64,000 nt of DNA from Tupaia tana (taxonomy: Eukaryota; Chordata; Mammalia; Scandentia; Tupaiidae): the NCBI GenBank assembly GCA_026018925.1, contig JAKSZU010000004.1:107726498-107790497 (forward strand), written 5' to 3'. The translations under genes were made by a program, and so were the position numbers. Shown here one piece after another: positions 10,686 through 21,469 of this stretch (position 1 is its first letter; each line of letters begins with the position of its first letter). The notes below the pieces were generated by a model. The model searched no databases. It had not been told where the DNA came from and saw only the letters and a list, made by a program, of their open reading frames with translations.

Positions 10686-10915
10686 ATAAGAATAGAAACT
10701 TCAGAATAGGCGGCCAAGATTAGAATCCTGGTTTCACCACTTTTTGTTTGATCTTGAGCAACTTATTTAATCTTCTGTGCCTTCCTTTCCTCATCTGTAA
10801 AATGAAGATATTAATAGTACACACACCTTACAAATTCGTCAGATGAGTTGCAGGGAAAGTGCTTGAAACATTACTTCTACATAGTAAGCACTCAGTAAAT
10901 GGTGACGACTTCTAT
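10686..10915 (+). mobile_element. MIR element (sense)
   Basis: Clear MIR order: AGAATCCTGGTTTCACCACT, CTTGAGCAACTTATTTAAT, TTTCCTCATCTGTAAAATGA, then TAGTAAGCACTCAGTAAATG. Confidence 0.9.
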
Positions 10916-11633
10916 TACCATACCATGACCCAAACCAAGTGTGAAAGAATAGGTGATATTGATAGTTTTATATCCTCTGTCATTTCACTTGCTCTCATGC
11001 ACCTGAATGTGGTGACTTCTTCAATGCAATGGTACTGTGGGAAAAAAAAAAAAATGAAAGCTGGAGATCACATTATTTTTCTTGAATTTATCCTTTATTT
11101 CATAATCAAAGAATGTTCTTAAATACAGTGTTTGGAGTTTGAAGAGAAAGGTTATTTAAATATATGATTTGTTTGTTTACTAGCTTGGAATTATTTCTGA
11201 ATGAACTTGTATGTACTATGAGGAGCAGAGTGTCCAGAAAGGTACAATTTTTAGACCAAGAAGGCAAATACAAAATGGCATTTACAACATACACATGTTA
11301 TGTACATGGAGCTTATAAGCAGAGCCTAAAATAAATCAGAATGTGGAAAAGATGATGCGTCAGTTAGGGAAGAATTTTACCTGCTGTCCACAGAGATTAG
11401 ACATCAGTGTGGCTCACACGAGATGAAAGCTTGTTCGGTATCACCATCGAGGCCAGAAAGCTCTGTAGCTATCTTTAGGAACTCAGGTTTCTCTTCCCAT
11501 CTGCCAGCCTTAGTATGTAGCTTTCATTCTCAAGGATACCTCTTAGATGAACGTGTCACTGGATCTACAGCCTTTATTCTCACCTTCAAAGCAAGAAACA
11601 CAAGAAAGATAGGAAAGATAATGCTGGGACCCT
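10916..11633. other. Unclassified DNA
   Basis: No family recognised. ORFs at 10,859-11,122, 11,106-11,294 and 11,423-11,653 overlap a MIR or SINE end and are not supported as coding. Confidence 0.45.
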
Positions 11634-11912
11634 CAGGCCAGCAGGTGGCATAGCGGTTATGCTGCTGGACTCCCACATGGCCGACCATGGTTTGAATCCT
11701 GGACCCAGTGTCTTGAAACTCACACTGGTCCATGTGTGTGCATGCCCAAAAGGCTGAGAGGAGAATGGAGAAGAAGGGATTGAGGTGTGGCCATCCGCCC
11801 TGGGATGGGGGTGATTTCTCACTTTCTCTCTCTCTCTTTCTCCTTCTTTGTGTTTCCAGCAAGTGCATGTGAACTATAGCAAAATTCTTTCTTGGGGAAA
11901 AAAAAAAGAGAC
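11634..11912 (+). mobile_element. SINE-A copy
   Basis: Head AGGCCAGCAGGTGGCATAGC, B-box variant GGTTTGAATCC, body GAATGGAGAAGAAGGG, CT tract, tail GAACTATAGCAAAATTC and A9. Confidence 0.92.
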
Positions 11913-12185
11913 AATGTTTATTCCAGTGAATTCCCCCTGCCATCACACCTTGATGGCTCTTTCTCAGAAGATCATCTCACTGATCAGAATTTAATTGTGT
12001 GGCCATGTTACACCTAGCGGCTGAAGTTTTTACAGTTGGGTCCACCATGACCCCAAATAACTTTGGATTCTGTTATGAAGAAAAAGAAGAATATAGGTTA
12101 TAGAACACACAATTTGCAACCTGTACTATCATCAGGTTGATACAAAGTTGTCTAGATTATGAATTTCTGATTTCTGTTTATCAAG

Positions 12186-12269
12186 ATTTTTTTTTTGAGA
12201 GATTTTTGCTATAGAGTGTGTGTGCACATGAGAATCCAGCAACATAGCCATTATACCAACTGCTGGTCC
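12186..12269 (-). mobile_element. SINE-A mini copy, 84 bp
   Basis: Antisense tail TTTTTGCTATAGAGTG is joined after a few GT/CA bases to the antisense head CATTATACCAACTGCTGGTCC. The whole body and B box are missing. Confidence 0.85.
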
Positions 12270-12549
12270 AATTGTGATAGTTTTTGGTAAAATATATTCA
12301 GTAAATATTAACTGCACACCAATCTTATGTACTCCATTGTGGTAGGCACTAGAAATAGAAAGTAAATAAAATAAAAATTTTCCTCAGTTTTTTAGAATTT
12401 AGAGAGGCGTGAAGACAAATCCACTGACAATTATAATAAAAAACGTTAAGAAAAAAGCTTGGAATTCCACTTCTGCCAAGATGGTATCAAAAATCCCATA
12501 TCTATAAAACTAGTGTAAGTTTTGTGTTTTATTTTAATGTAAAATTTAC

Positions 12550-12782
12550 CCCAAACTACAGTGGCTCTCCCAGTAGGGTGTCACTGCACAGTACTGGAAT
12601 GGTATGAGAAGGGCCTGGTTCAGATCTCTGACTGATCCAAACAGGCATAGCTAGAGGTTTGACCACACTCCTGGATGGTTGGAAGTCTCAGGGGAAAGGT
12701 GACATGATGAGACTCTGTCAAAGTCACCTGTCTCTCATCTCTTTCCCACTCATAAAATGTATGAATAAACTTTAAGAAAAGT
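12550..12782 (+). mobile_element. SINE-C copy, diverged
   Basis: tRNA-like head with B-box-like GGTTCAGATCTC, CTGTCTCTCATC stretch and tail ATGAATAAACTTTAAGAAAA, matching other SINE-C ends. Confidence 0.65.
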
Positions 12783-13647
12783 ACAATGTTTTAATTATCT
12801 GGCGTGGTCCTAAGGGTATGAGGTTGTAGTGAAAGACAGCTAGTAGACTGTTGGCAGGTTTATAAAAAGTATAAACTAAGTATAAAAAAATCAGCTAAGT
12901 TACTGTACATAACTGGGGAAAGAGAAAGCTGGAAGGAGCTTTCCTGGGTCAGAACAAATTATTAAGTTATCAAACTTATCAAAGTTCCCCGGCCTCAGGA
13001 ACTTTCAAAAGAGCCCAAATCTGATGTCTGGGCCACTACTGAAAACAATAGAGCAATCAACCTTGGTTACTGAGGCTAATAGCTGGGTGAAATTGGAAAA
13101 GAAATTGCCAAAGACGGCCCAGAAAAAATCTCTGTCACTCCAGGATGGCTTTGGGAACACTCAAACCTGTGCCACCGCAAAGAGCAGCAGTAAAGGCTTT
13201 GCACTGTGCGCGGGAAATGGACATTACCAAAGTAATCCAGCGAGTCACTAAACAAAGACAGAACAAAGCAACCGACCACAGCAATGACAACAAAAAACAA
13301 TGAAGATAGCAAGTTCTAGAGAAGGGAAGAGGTAATTAGTGTTGCTACATTTTAGTTTTGTTTCCGGCAAAAATGTATGAGACATACAAACTGAAAAATA
13401 TGACCCGAATATCAAAAATAAAGGAGGCAACAAGAACTGTCTGCAAGAACAACCAGATATCAAATTTTAACATGCAAAGATCTCAAAGTAGTTACAATAA
13501 ACACACTCAAAGAATAAAAGGAAACCATGATTTAAAAAAAAGTAAAGTAAGATGTAATGACAGTGTCATATCAGATAGAGTATCAATAAAGAGAGAGAAT
13601 TGTAAAAAGGAATACGAAAGAAAATTCTACAGTTAAAATACACAGTA

Positions 13648-13905
13648 GCTGGAGCCAGTGGGTGGTATAGTGGTTAAGATATGGAATTCCCACATGGCCA
13701 ATGATGGTGCAAGTCCTGGACTTCACAGTTGGAAAATCACACCAGGCATGTGGGGGAGGGGAGTGCTCAAAATCCAGAGAGGAGAATGGAGGAAAAGGGA
13801 TTGTGGTATGGCCATACCTCCTTGGAGGATGATTTCTCACTTTCTTTCTCTCTGTTTCTTTCTGGCAAGTACACACGTCCTATGGCAAAAATCTAAAACA
13901 AAAAA
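13648..13905 (+). mobile_element. SINE-A copy in L1
   Basis: Head GGAGCCAGTGGGTGGTATAG, body GAATGGAGGAAAAGGG, CTTT-rich stretch, tail CCTATGGCAAAAATC. The L1 flanks read ACACAGTAGCT and AGACAGTAACTAAC, a decayed TSD. Confidence 0.92.
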
Positions 13906-14007
13906 TAAAATAGACAGTAACTAACTATACTAGAGAAGCTCAACCGTACATTTGAACTACCAAGTGAATTGGTGAACTGAATGACCAATTGATAAAGATT
14001 AGGCAAT

Positions 14008-14275
14008 CTGGGAACCAGCAGATGGCATAATGGTTACATTGCTGGACTTCCACATAGTCGATTGCAATTCCAGTATTAGACCCAGTGACTTGAAATTCAC
14101 ACTGGGTGGGTGTGCATGGGTGCCCAAAATCCTGAGAAGAGAATGGAGAAGGGGAGATTGCAGTGTGGCCATCTCCCCTAGGGATTGATTTCTTGCTTTT
14201 TGTCTATCTCTGTCTCTCCAGTGAGTGCAAACGTCCTGTAACAAAAAAAAACTCTAAAAAATAAAAAAAAAAATG
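14008..14275 (+). mobile_element. SINE-A copy in L1
   Basis: Head GGAACCAGCAGATGGCATAA, body GAATGGAGAAGGGGAG, CTGTCTATCTCTGTCTC and an A-rich tail. Flanks AGGCAATCTG and ATGCAATCTG are a TSD. Confidence 0.95.
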
Positions 14276-15189
14276 CAATCTGAAGAAAAGAGAGAGAAAA
14301 GAATGCAGGAAAGTAAATAGAAAAAAGAAAAGTGGGATACCATCAAACACACCAATATATATGTCATGAAGTTACCAGGAGAGGAGAGAGAAAGATTTTT
14401 TTTTAATGTTCAAAGAAATAATTGCTGAAATATTTCTAAATCTATTGAAAAATATTAGGCAGAGAAGTTCAACAAACTCCAAATAGGATAAACATAAAAA
14501 GATCCACAAACAGACTTATCATGCTAAAAATATTAAAATCCAAAGAGAAAAAGTTGGAAAGCAGAAAAAGAAAAAAGACTCTTTACTTTATAAGAATCCA
14601 AAAAAGATTAACGGCTAACTTGCCATCAGAAAATAAATAAATAAATAAATAAAACAAACAAAAACTGAAAGGCAGAAAATAATGGATAATATATTCAAAA
14701 ACCTTAAAGAAAGAAAAAATCCTATATCTAGCCAAGCTATCTTTCAAAATTAAAGGTGATATAAAGACACATCTACATGAATAAAAATAGAAAATTTATT
14801 TTTATACCTACCTTATAAGAAATACTAAAGAGAATTCTTCAAGCTGAAAGCATGTGATCCAAGACAATAATTTGAATTCACTTGAAAAAACAAAGAACAC
14901 TAATAAAGGTAATTGTGTAATTATAAAAGGTATTATAAATAAATATTTCTTCATTCTATTTTCTTAACCAGTTTCAAAATTAATTATGTAAACACTACAT
15001 ATACAATATTTTGTTGGGCCTATATCATATAGAAATTTAATACATATCCCAGTAATAGTGCAAAAGAGGTGGCTGGGAAATAATCTGTACTGGGCTAAGG
15101 AAATTACCACAGATGGTAACTTGGATCCACAAGAACAAATGAAAAGAACCAGAAAATAATGACAGAAAACATTTTTTAAAAATATACTC

Positions 15190-15468
15190 GATGGGACCAG
15201 CAGTTGGCATAATGGCTATGTTGCTGGACTCCCATGTAGTTGACTGCAGTTCGAGTCCTGGACCCTGTGGCTTAAATTCATATTGGGCACATGTGCGTGC
15301 ATGCCCAAGATTCCAAGGAGAGAATAGAGGAGAAGGGATTGTGGCGTGGTCATCCCCCCAGGGGGTGATTTCTTGTTTCTGTCTTTCTGTCTCTCTCTGT
15401 CTTTCTGGAGAGCACACGTGCCCTATAGCAGAAACCTCTCAAAAAGAAGAAAAAACTCTCAAAAAAAT
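15190..15468 (+). mobile_element. SINE-A copy in L1
   Basis: Head GGGACCAGCAGTTGGCATAA, B-box variant AGTTCGAGTCC, palindrome CCCCCCAGGGGG, tail CCCTATAGCAGAAACCTCTC. The flank AAATATACTCG recurs as AAATATGCTTG. Confidence 0.95.
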
Positions 15469-16080
15469 ATGCTTGCTTTCCTTTCTTCACTCATATTATG
15501 TAAATGTTATAAAATTCCATAAAATAATAATTATAACAATGTATAGTTGAGTTTATTATATTTATAGAAAAAAATGGCAGATGTAAATCTGGTTATGGTA
15601 AAGATCACATTAAATGTGAACAGGTTAATTAACCCAACCAAAAAGCAGAGATTGTCAGACTGGAGGGAAACAAAAGCAATGGCCACATATTGTCTCTGGG
15701 GCACACACTTTAGATACTAAGATGTAAATCGACTGAATAAAAGACAATAAAAAAGATGCTAATAGCAACACAAGAAAGTGGGAATGGTAACAATAATATT
15801 AGACATATTTAAAAAGTTTTAAAGTTACTAGCGATTGGAAAAAAATTTTTAAATGATAGCAAGTTTAAACTATCAATAACAGATAACAACTATTAATATA
15901 TATGAATATAAGAAAGTACCAAAACACATAAAGCAAAAATTGGTAGAAATGAAGAAAGAAATGAACAACTCAAAAATAATAGTGGAAACTCCAATACAAC
16001 CCTGGCAATAATAGGTATAACAACTAGGCATAAAATCAACAACAAAATGGAAGATTTAAACACTAGAAAAGAATTAGATC

Positions 16081-16412
16081 AGGGCCAGTTGGTGGCACGG
16101 TGCTTAAGGCAACTGGATTCCGCATGGATGAATAAGCATATTTGAGTCCTGAACCCAGTGGCTTGGAAAACACACTGGGTGCATGTGTTTGCATGCCCCA
16201 AATCCTGAGTTGATAATGGAGAAGAAGGGCTTGTGGTATGACCATCCCCTCTGGAGGGTTCTCCCTCCTCTCCTCTCCCTCCTCTCCTCTTCCCTCTTTC
16301 CCTCCTCTCTTCTCCTTTCTCTCCTTTCCTTTCCTCTCTTCTCTCCTCTCACTTCTCTCACCACCAAGTACATACATCCTATAGCAATTCTTTTAATTTG
16401 AAAAATGTTTTA
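16081..16412 (+). mobile_element. SINE-A copy with long CT tract
   Basis: Head GGGCCAGTTGGTGGCACGGT, body ATGGAGAAGAAGGG. The CT stretch has expanded to about 90 bp of TCCTCTCC units (16,260-16,350). Tail CCTATAGCAATTC. Confidence 0.9.
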
Positions 16413-16696
16413 AAGAGAGCCAAATACAACAGAGATTTGTAGAACACTACACCCAAAACAGTGGAGTATACATTCTTCTCAGGTACATGTGGAACATTCT
16501 CCAGGATAGAACACAGCTATGCTAAGAAACAAAACAATAAGTATAAAAGGATATAAATATCACAAAGTATGTTCTCCAACTAAAATGGAATGAAACTAGA
16601 GCTTAATAATGAAAATAAATGTGATAAACTCTTAACTATGTGGAAATTATTTAGAATACACCTAAATAATTATGGGCCAAAAAAGAAAAGAAATTA

Positions 16697-16970
16697 AATT
16701 CAGCCCATGGCCACATAGTTATGAGAGATGGATCCCACATTGCTGACCATGTTGTTTGAGTCTCCTAACGAGCAACTTGAAACATACATTGCTGGATTCC
16801 CACATGGTCAACTGTGGTTCAAGTCCTGGACTTGGTGGCTTAAAAATCATACCAGGTGTGTGTGTGTACATGCCCAAGATTCCAGGAGGAGAATGGAGGA
16901 GAAGGTATGGTGATATGGCCATCCTCCTGGGGGGGGGTGATGTCTCATTTTTTTCCTTCTCACTGTTTCT

Positions 16971-17033
<63 letters not shown>

Positions 17034-17245
17034 CCCCCTCTCTCTCCCTCTCTCTCTCTCTCTCGTGCCCTATGACAAAAACCTCTTTAAAAAAATGAGA
17101 AATAGAGAAGAAGGGATTCTGCCATGACAATTTCCATATGGAGTGTGGAGTGTTTTCTCCCTCTCCTCCTTCTCCCTCTTTCTTGGTATCTTTGTGTTTT
17201 TCTGCTATGTTCAAGTGCCCTTTAGCCAATTTTTTAAAATGGAAA
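16697..17245 (+). mobile_element. Old SINE-A split by a younger SINE-A
   Basis: 16,697-16,785 is the head of one copy. A second copy (about 16,786-17,094) follows, with B-box variant GGTTCAAGTCC and a long CT array. After it, at about 17,095, GAGAAGAAGGGATTCTGCC, a second CT tract and a tail resume the body of the first copy. So one SINE sits inside another. Confidence 0.82.
16976..17063. repeat. (CT)n microsatellite in a SINE
   Basis: About 80 bp of nearly pure CT with a C8 interruption. It is the expanded CT tract of the inner SINE-A. Long Arg-Glu or Leu-Ser ORFs across it are repeat artefacts. Confidence 0.93.
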
Positions 17246-17285
17246 TTAGAAAATACTTTATGATATATGAAAATGAAGGGTTTGG

Positions 17286-17557
17286 CTGGGACCAGCAGTT
17301 AGCATAATGGCTATGTCGCTGGACTCCCACGTAGTCGACCGCGGTTCGAGTCCCGGACCCGGTGGCTTAAACTCACGCCGGGCGAGTGTGCATGCGTGCC
17401 CAAGATCCCGAGAGGAGAGTGGAGGAGAAGGGATTGCGACATGGCCATCCCCCCTGGGGGGTGATTTCCTGCTTTCTGTCTCTCTGTCTCTGTCTGTCTG
17501 GCGATCACACGTGCCCTAAAAGCAAAAACCTCTCCAAAAAAAGAAAAAAAAAAAAAA
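17286..17557 (+). mobile_element. SINE-A copy, young
   Basis: A perfect B box GGTTCGAGTCC at 17,343-17,353, CCCCCCTGGGGGG palindrome, CT tract and GCAAAAACCTCTCC with an A-rich tail. The 11-bp TSD GAAGGGTTTGG is perfect (17,275-17,285 and 17,558-17,568). Confidence 0.97.
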
Positions 17558-17658
17558 GAAGGGTTTGGGGGTTGGGGAAGAAAGGCTCAGGAAAAAAGCA
17601 TTTTACAGACACAAGAATGGAAAGTTATCTGTTGAGGATGATGTATCTAGTAATATCT

Positions 17659-17924
17659 TTTTTTTTTTTTGGAGAGGTTTTTGCTATAGGGCGTGTGCAC
17701 TCATCAGACAGACAGAGAGAGTCAGAGAGATAGAAAGCGAGAAATCATCCCCTCATGGGGGATGGCCATGCCGCAATCCCTTCTCCTCTGTTCTCCTCTC
17801 GGGATCTTGGGTATGCACGCACATGCGCACGGCGTGAGTTTTAAGCCACCGGGTCTGGGACGCGAACCTCAGTCAACTACATGGGAGTCCTGCGACATAG
17901 CCATTACGCTAACTGCTGGTCCCT
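17659..17924 (-). mobile_element. SINE-A copy
   Basis: Antisense tail and GAGAGGTTTTTGCTATAGGG, head ending AACTGCTGGTCCC. TSD TAGTAATATCTTT on both sides (near 17,648 and 17,927). The only antisense SINE-A inside the big L1. Confidence 0.96.
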
Positions 17925-17985
17925 ATAGTAATATCTTTGGCTTGATTGACATGCACTGCATGCATGCTTTGAAAAACCATGATAT

Positions 17986-18250
17986 GGGACCAGCAGATGA
18001 CATAATGGTTACATCCCTGAACTCCTACATAGTCAACCACAGTTTGAGTCCCATATCCAACAGCTTAAAACTTATGCCAGGTGCATGTGCATGCATGCCC
18101 AAAATCCTGAGGAGAATAAAGGAAAAGGGATTGTGGCATGGCCATCCCCCCTGAGGGGTGATTTCTTGCTTTCTGTCTCTCCATCTCTCTCTGTCTCTCC
18201 AGCCAGCGTACACGTTCTGTAGCAAAAATCTCTCTCTAAAAAAAAAAAAG
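17986..18250 (+). mobile_element. SINE-A copy in L1 interval
   Basis: Head GGGACCAGCAGATGACATAA, body GAATAAAGGAAAAGGG, CTGTCTCTCC stretches, tail CTGTAGCAAAAATCTCTC and A12. Flanks AAAACCATGATATG and AAAATCCATGATGTATG support a TSD. Confidence 0.94.
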
Positions 18251-19216
18251 AAAATCCATGATGTATGCTAAAAAGATGAACAGTGAATAAATGTAAATCT
18301 TAAAAAAGAGAAAAAGAAGAAAATAAAGATTCAATATACCAAAATATGAGATGTAACTAACAAAGGTCATGAAAGGAAATTTATAGATATAAATTTCTAT
18401 GCTAAAAAGAAGAAATATCTAAAATCAAGAACCCAAATTTTCACCTTAATACAATAAAAAGAAGAAACTTAATCTAAAGCAGAAGAAAACAGAAGAAAGG
18501 AAATAAGAAACACTAGACCAGAAATCAATGAAATAAAAAGTAAGAAAACAGTAGAGAAAAATAAATAAGCAAAAGATAATCTCTGAAAAAATTTCAAAAA
18601 ACTGACAAATCAGTAGCTAGATTAGCAAGAAGAGAGAAGACTCATATAACTAGAATCAGATAGAAAAAAGGAGACATTACTACCAAACTTACAGAAACAA
18701 AGCAATTATAAAAGAATACTACATACAATTGTATACTATATACTATACTAATTGTTATCAATTAGACAATGTAGAGAAAGCAAACACATTTCTAGAAAGA
18801 CACAAACTATAAAAACTGACTCAAAAAGAAAGTTAATATAATAGACATATACAAGAGGTAGGGAAATTAAATTAATAATGAAAACTAATCAGAATAAAAA
18901 ACCCAGATTCAGATTACTTTAGACATGTTTTCTGCCTGATATTTAAAGAATAATTAATACTATTTTTCACCACTTCTTCTTAAAGTAAGAGAAGAGATAC
19001 TAGTCAAGTCATTACAATAATACCTGATATTGAAACCAAAGCACCACACACGGAAAAAGAAAACTACAAAGCAACATGATGTAAAAATAAATGCAAATAT
19101 CCTCAAAAAATATATATACAAGCAAACCAAATCAAGAAACATATAAAAATAACTATACACCATTACAACATGGGATTTATCTCAGGAAGGTAAGTTTGAT
19201 TTAACATCCGAAACTA

Positions 19217-19470
19217 AATTGGGTTGGCCCCAAGGCCCAGTGATTAAGGGAGACAGATCCCACAGGACAGATCACAGTTAAAATCTTGGTCCTGGCAGCT
19301 TGAAAATCCACTGGGTGCCTGTGTGTGCATGTCCCGAATCCTGACAGGATAGAGAACTGGAGGAGAAGAGACTGTGGTATGGCCATACCTCATTGGGGGC
19401 TACTTTCTCTCTTTTTGTCTCTCTCTCTCTCTCTCTCTCTGGAAATTGCATAAGCCCTAAAAAGAGTAAT
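19217..19470 (+). mobile_element. SINE-A-like copy, diverged
   Basis: Head GGGTTGGCCCCAAGGCCCAG and diverged B box AGTTAAAATCT. CT tract at about 19,415-19,440, then GCATAAGCCCTAAAAAG. It may be an older subfamily like the copy at 5,511. Confidence 0.75.
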
Positions 19471-19475
19471 TAATG

Positions 19476-19600
19476 GGACCAGCCATCAGGTGGCATGGTA
19501 GTTAAGGTGTTGGACTCCCATATAGCTAATTGCCATTCAAGTCCCATACCTGGAGACTTGCTTTCTCACTTTCCTGCTCTCTCTCTCTTTCATCAAATTA

Positions 19601-19643
<43 letters not shown>

Positions 19644-19650
19644 TAAATTA
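19476..19650 (+). mobile_element. Short SINE-A copy
   Basis: Head GGGACCAGCCATCAGGTGGC goes straight from GGAGACTTGC to a CT stretch (TTTCTCACTTTCC), then an (AAT)n tail. The long-form body is absent. Confidence 0.88.
19601..19642. repeat. (AAT)n microsatellite
   Basis: About 14 AAT units forming the 3' tail of the short SINE. Confidence 0.92.
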
Positions 19651-19679
19651 AATTAAATAACTATTTTTTAAAAATTAAT

Positions 19680-19935
19680 TGGGACCAGCAAATGGCATAA
19701 TGGTTACATTGCTGGACTCTCACATGACTCACTGCAATTCAAGTCCTGGACCCAGTGATTCGAAACTCATGCCAGGTTCATGTGTGTGTGCATGCATGCC
19801 TAAAATCTCAAGAGGAAAATGGAGGAGGAAGGAATGCAGCATGGCTATTCTGCTGGGGCGGTGGGGGGGGATGATTTCCTGTGCATGAGAGAGTTCATGT
19901 GCATTATAGCAACAAAATCTCTCAAAAAAATTTAA
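19680..19935 (+). mobile_element. SINE-A copy in L1
   Basis: Head GGGACCAGCAAATGGCATAA, body GAAAATGGAGGAGGAAGG. The CT tract is largely lost, replaced by a short GCATGAGAGAG. Flanks AAAAATTAATT and AAAAAATTTAATTAA give an A/T TSD. Confidence 0.9.
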
Positions 19936-20160
19936 TTAATACAATACACATTATCAATGGAGTGAAAAAATTCATCTTAATAGACACAGAAAAGGGTATT
20001 AGATAAAATCCAACATCTCATGATAAAGACATTTGACAAACTACATGGAAGAGAACTTCCTCAATATAATAAAAGGAATCAACAAAATCTCACAACTAAC
20101 ATCATATTTGATGAAAGGCTGGAATCTTCCTCCTGTGATCAGAAACAAGACAAGGATTTT

Positions 20161-20440
20161 AGGACCAGTAGATGGTGTAATGGTTATGTCACTGGACTCC
20201 CACGTAGTCAGTTATGGTTTAAGTCCTAGACTCAGTGGCTTAAAACTCATGCTGGGCACATGTGTGTGCATGTCCAAAATTCTGAAAGATCAGAGAAGGG
20301 ATTGTATAGCATGGCCATACCCCTGGCAGGTGATTTCTCACTTTCTGTCTCTCTCTCTCTCTCTCTCTGTGTGTGTCTCTGTCAAGCATGCCCTGTAGCA
20401 AAAATCTCTCTCTGAAAATTTTTTTTAAAAAGAAATAAGA
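20161..20440 (+). mobile_element. SINE-A copy in the L1 RT region
   Basis: Head GGACCAGTAGATGGTGTAAT, body AGAGAAGGGATTG, CT tract, tail CCCTGTAGCAAAAATCTC. Flanks AAGACAAGGATTTTA and AAGACAAAGATTTCA are a TSD made of L1 RT sequence. Confidence 0.95.
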
Positions 20441-21297
20441 CAAAGATTTCAATCCTTGACACCTTAATCCACATTGTACTGAAGGTTCTAGCAACAGAAA
20501 TTAGGCAAGAAAAAAATGAGGCATTAATTTTAAAATCAAGGTATATGAGTCTCTCTATTTGCAGAGGATTTTATTTTGTATATAGAAAATTTTAAGGCCT
20601 CCACTAGAAATAAGAACAAAAACTATTACAGCTAATAAATGGATTCATCAAGGTTGCAGGATACAAGGTCAAAATATGTAAATTAATTGTATTCCTATAC
20701 ACTTATAATGAACAATTCAAAAATAGAGCTTGGAAAATAATTCTGTTCACAGTAGCATCAAAAAGAATGAAATGCATTGGAATAAATTTAACAAAGAAAG
20801 TGCAAATTTTACACTCTGAAAACTACAAACATAGTTGCAAGAAATTTAAAACTATCCAAATAAATTTTTGAAAATTATCCTGTGTTCATGAATCAGAAGA
20901 CTTAATATTGTTAAGATCACAATATTCTCCCAATTTATCTACTGATTCAATACAATCCCTAGTAGAATGTCTAGCTATCTTGTAGACATTGACAAGCTGA
21001 TCCTAAAACTCATGAAATGAAGAGGGATTCAGAACAGCCAAAGCAATTTTGCAGAACAAAACTGGAGGACTCACGCTTGTCAATATCAAACTTACTACAA
21101 AGCAACAGTCATCACAAGCATGGCACTGGCGTACAAACGGACTGACATACAATGGAATAAAATTGAGAAGCCAGAAAAAAATTGCATATCTATGATCAAC
21201 TGATGTGCAGCAAGGGTGCCAAGACTATTCCATGGAAAAATGTTCTTTTCAGCAGGTTGTGTTGGGTCAGTTGGATAGCCACATGCAAAATAAAGGG

Positions 21298-21469
21298 TCT
21301 TTGCTGTGCTCCTTGGCAAGGCTGTACTTTGAAAATGAAGGTTATGAAGGTTAGGTCAGAAAGGACCCGATGTAGACTATTTAGCCAGCTGTTCTCCTCG
21401 AGGAATAGGACTGTAGTAGGAATGCAGTGATGGTTTCTGTTGCTGGCAGTGTAAGCGTTCGGAGGCAGC
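21298..21469. other. Spacer between L1 and ERV
   Basis: Not recognisably L1 or ERV. The L1 reading ends abruptly here rather than at a poly-A tail, so a deletion or rearrangement removed its 3' end. Confidence 0.4.

Larger units (their letters stand above)
13000..21297 (+). mobile_element. Old near-complete L1, SINE-riddled
   Basis: One L1 in sense orientation can be followed through SINE interruptions. 13,020-13,350 is 5' region. 13,360-14,870 is decayed ORF1; near its end a frame reads ILYLAKLSFKIKGDIK, like the L1 ORF1p C-terminus. 15,560-16,690 is the ORF2 endonuclease part (GTATACATTCTTCTCAGG, TGGAACATTCTCCAGGATAG). 18,330-20,900 is the reverse transcriptase part: GGGATTTATCTCAGGAAGG, then CTATTTGCAGAGGATTTTAT, where the catalytic FADD region reads as FAEDFI. 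Homology stops at about 21,297 before the ORF2 end, so the 3' UTR is missing. Many stops and frameshifts make it inactive. The pattern fits an old L1M-type subfamily. 17,569-17,655 and 17,925-17,985 are not L1-like. The 5' edge is uncertain by about 100 bp. Confidence 0.85.

Noticed and set aside
16960-17229. Arg-Glu-rich minus ORF
   Set aside because: It comes from the CT tract of a SINE-A.
13000-21297. Active L1
   Set aside because: Many stops and frameshifts, altered RT motif, missing 3' end.
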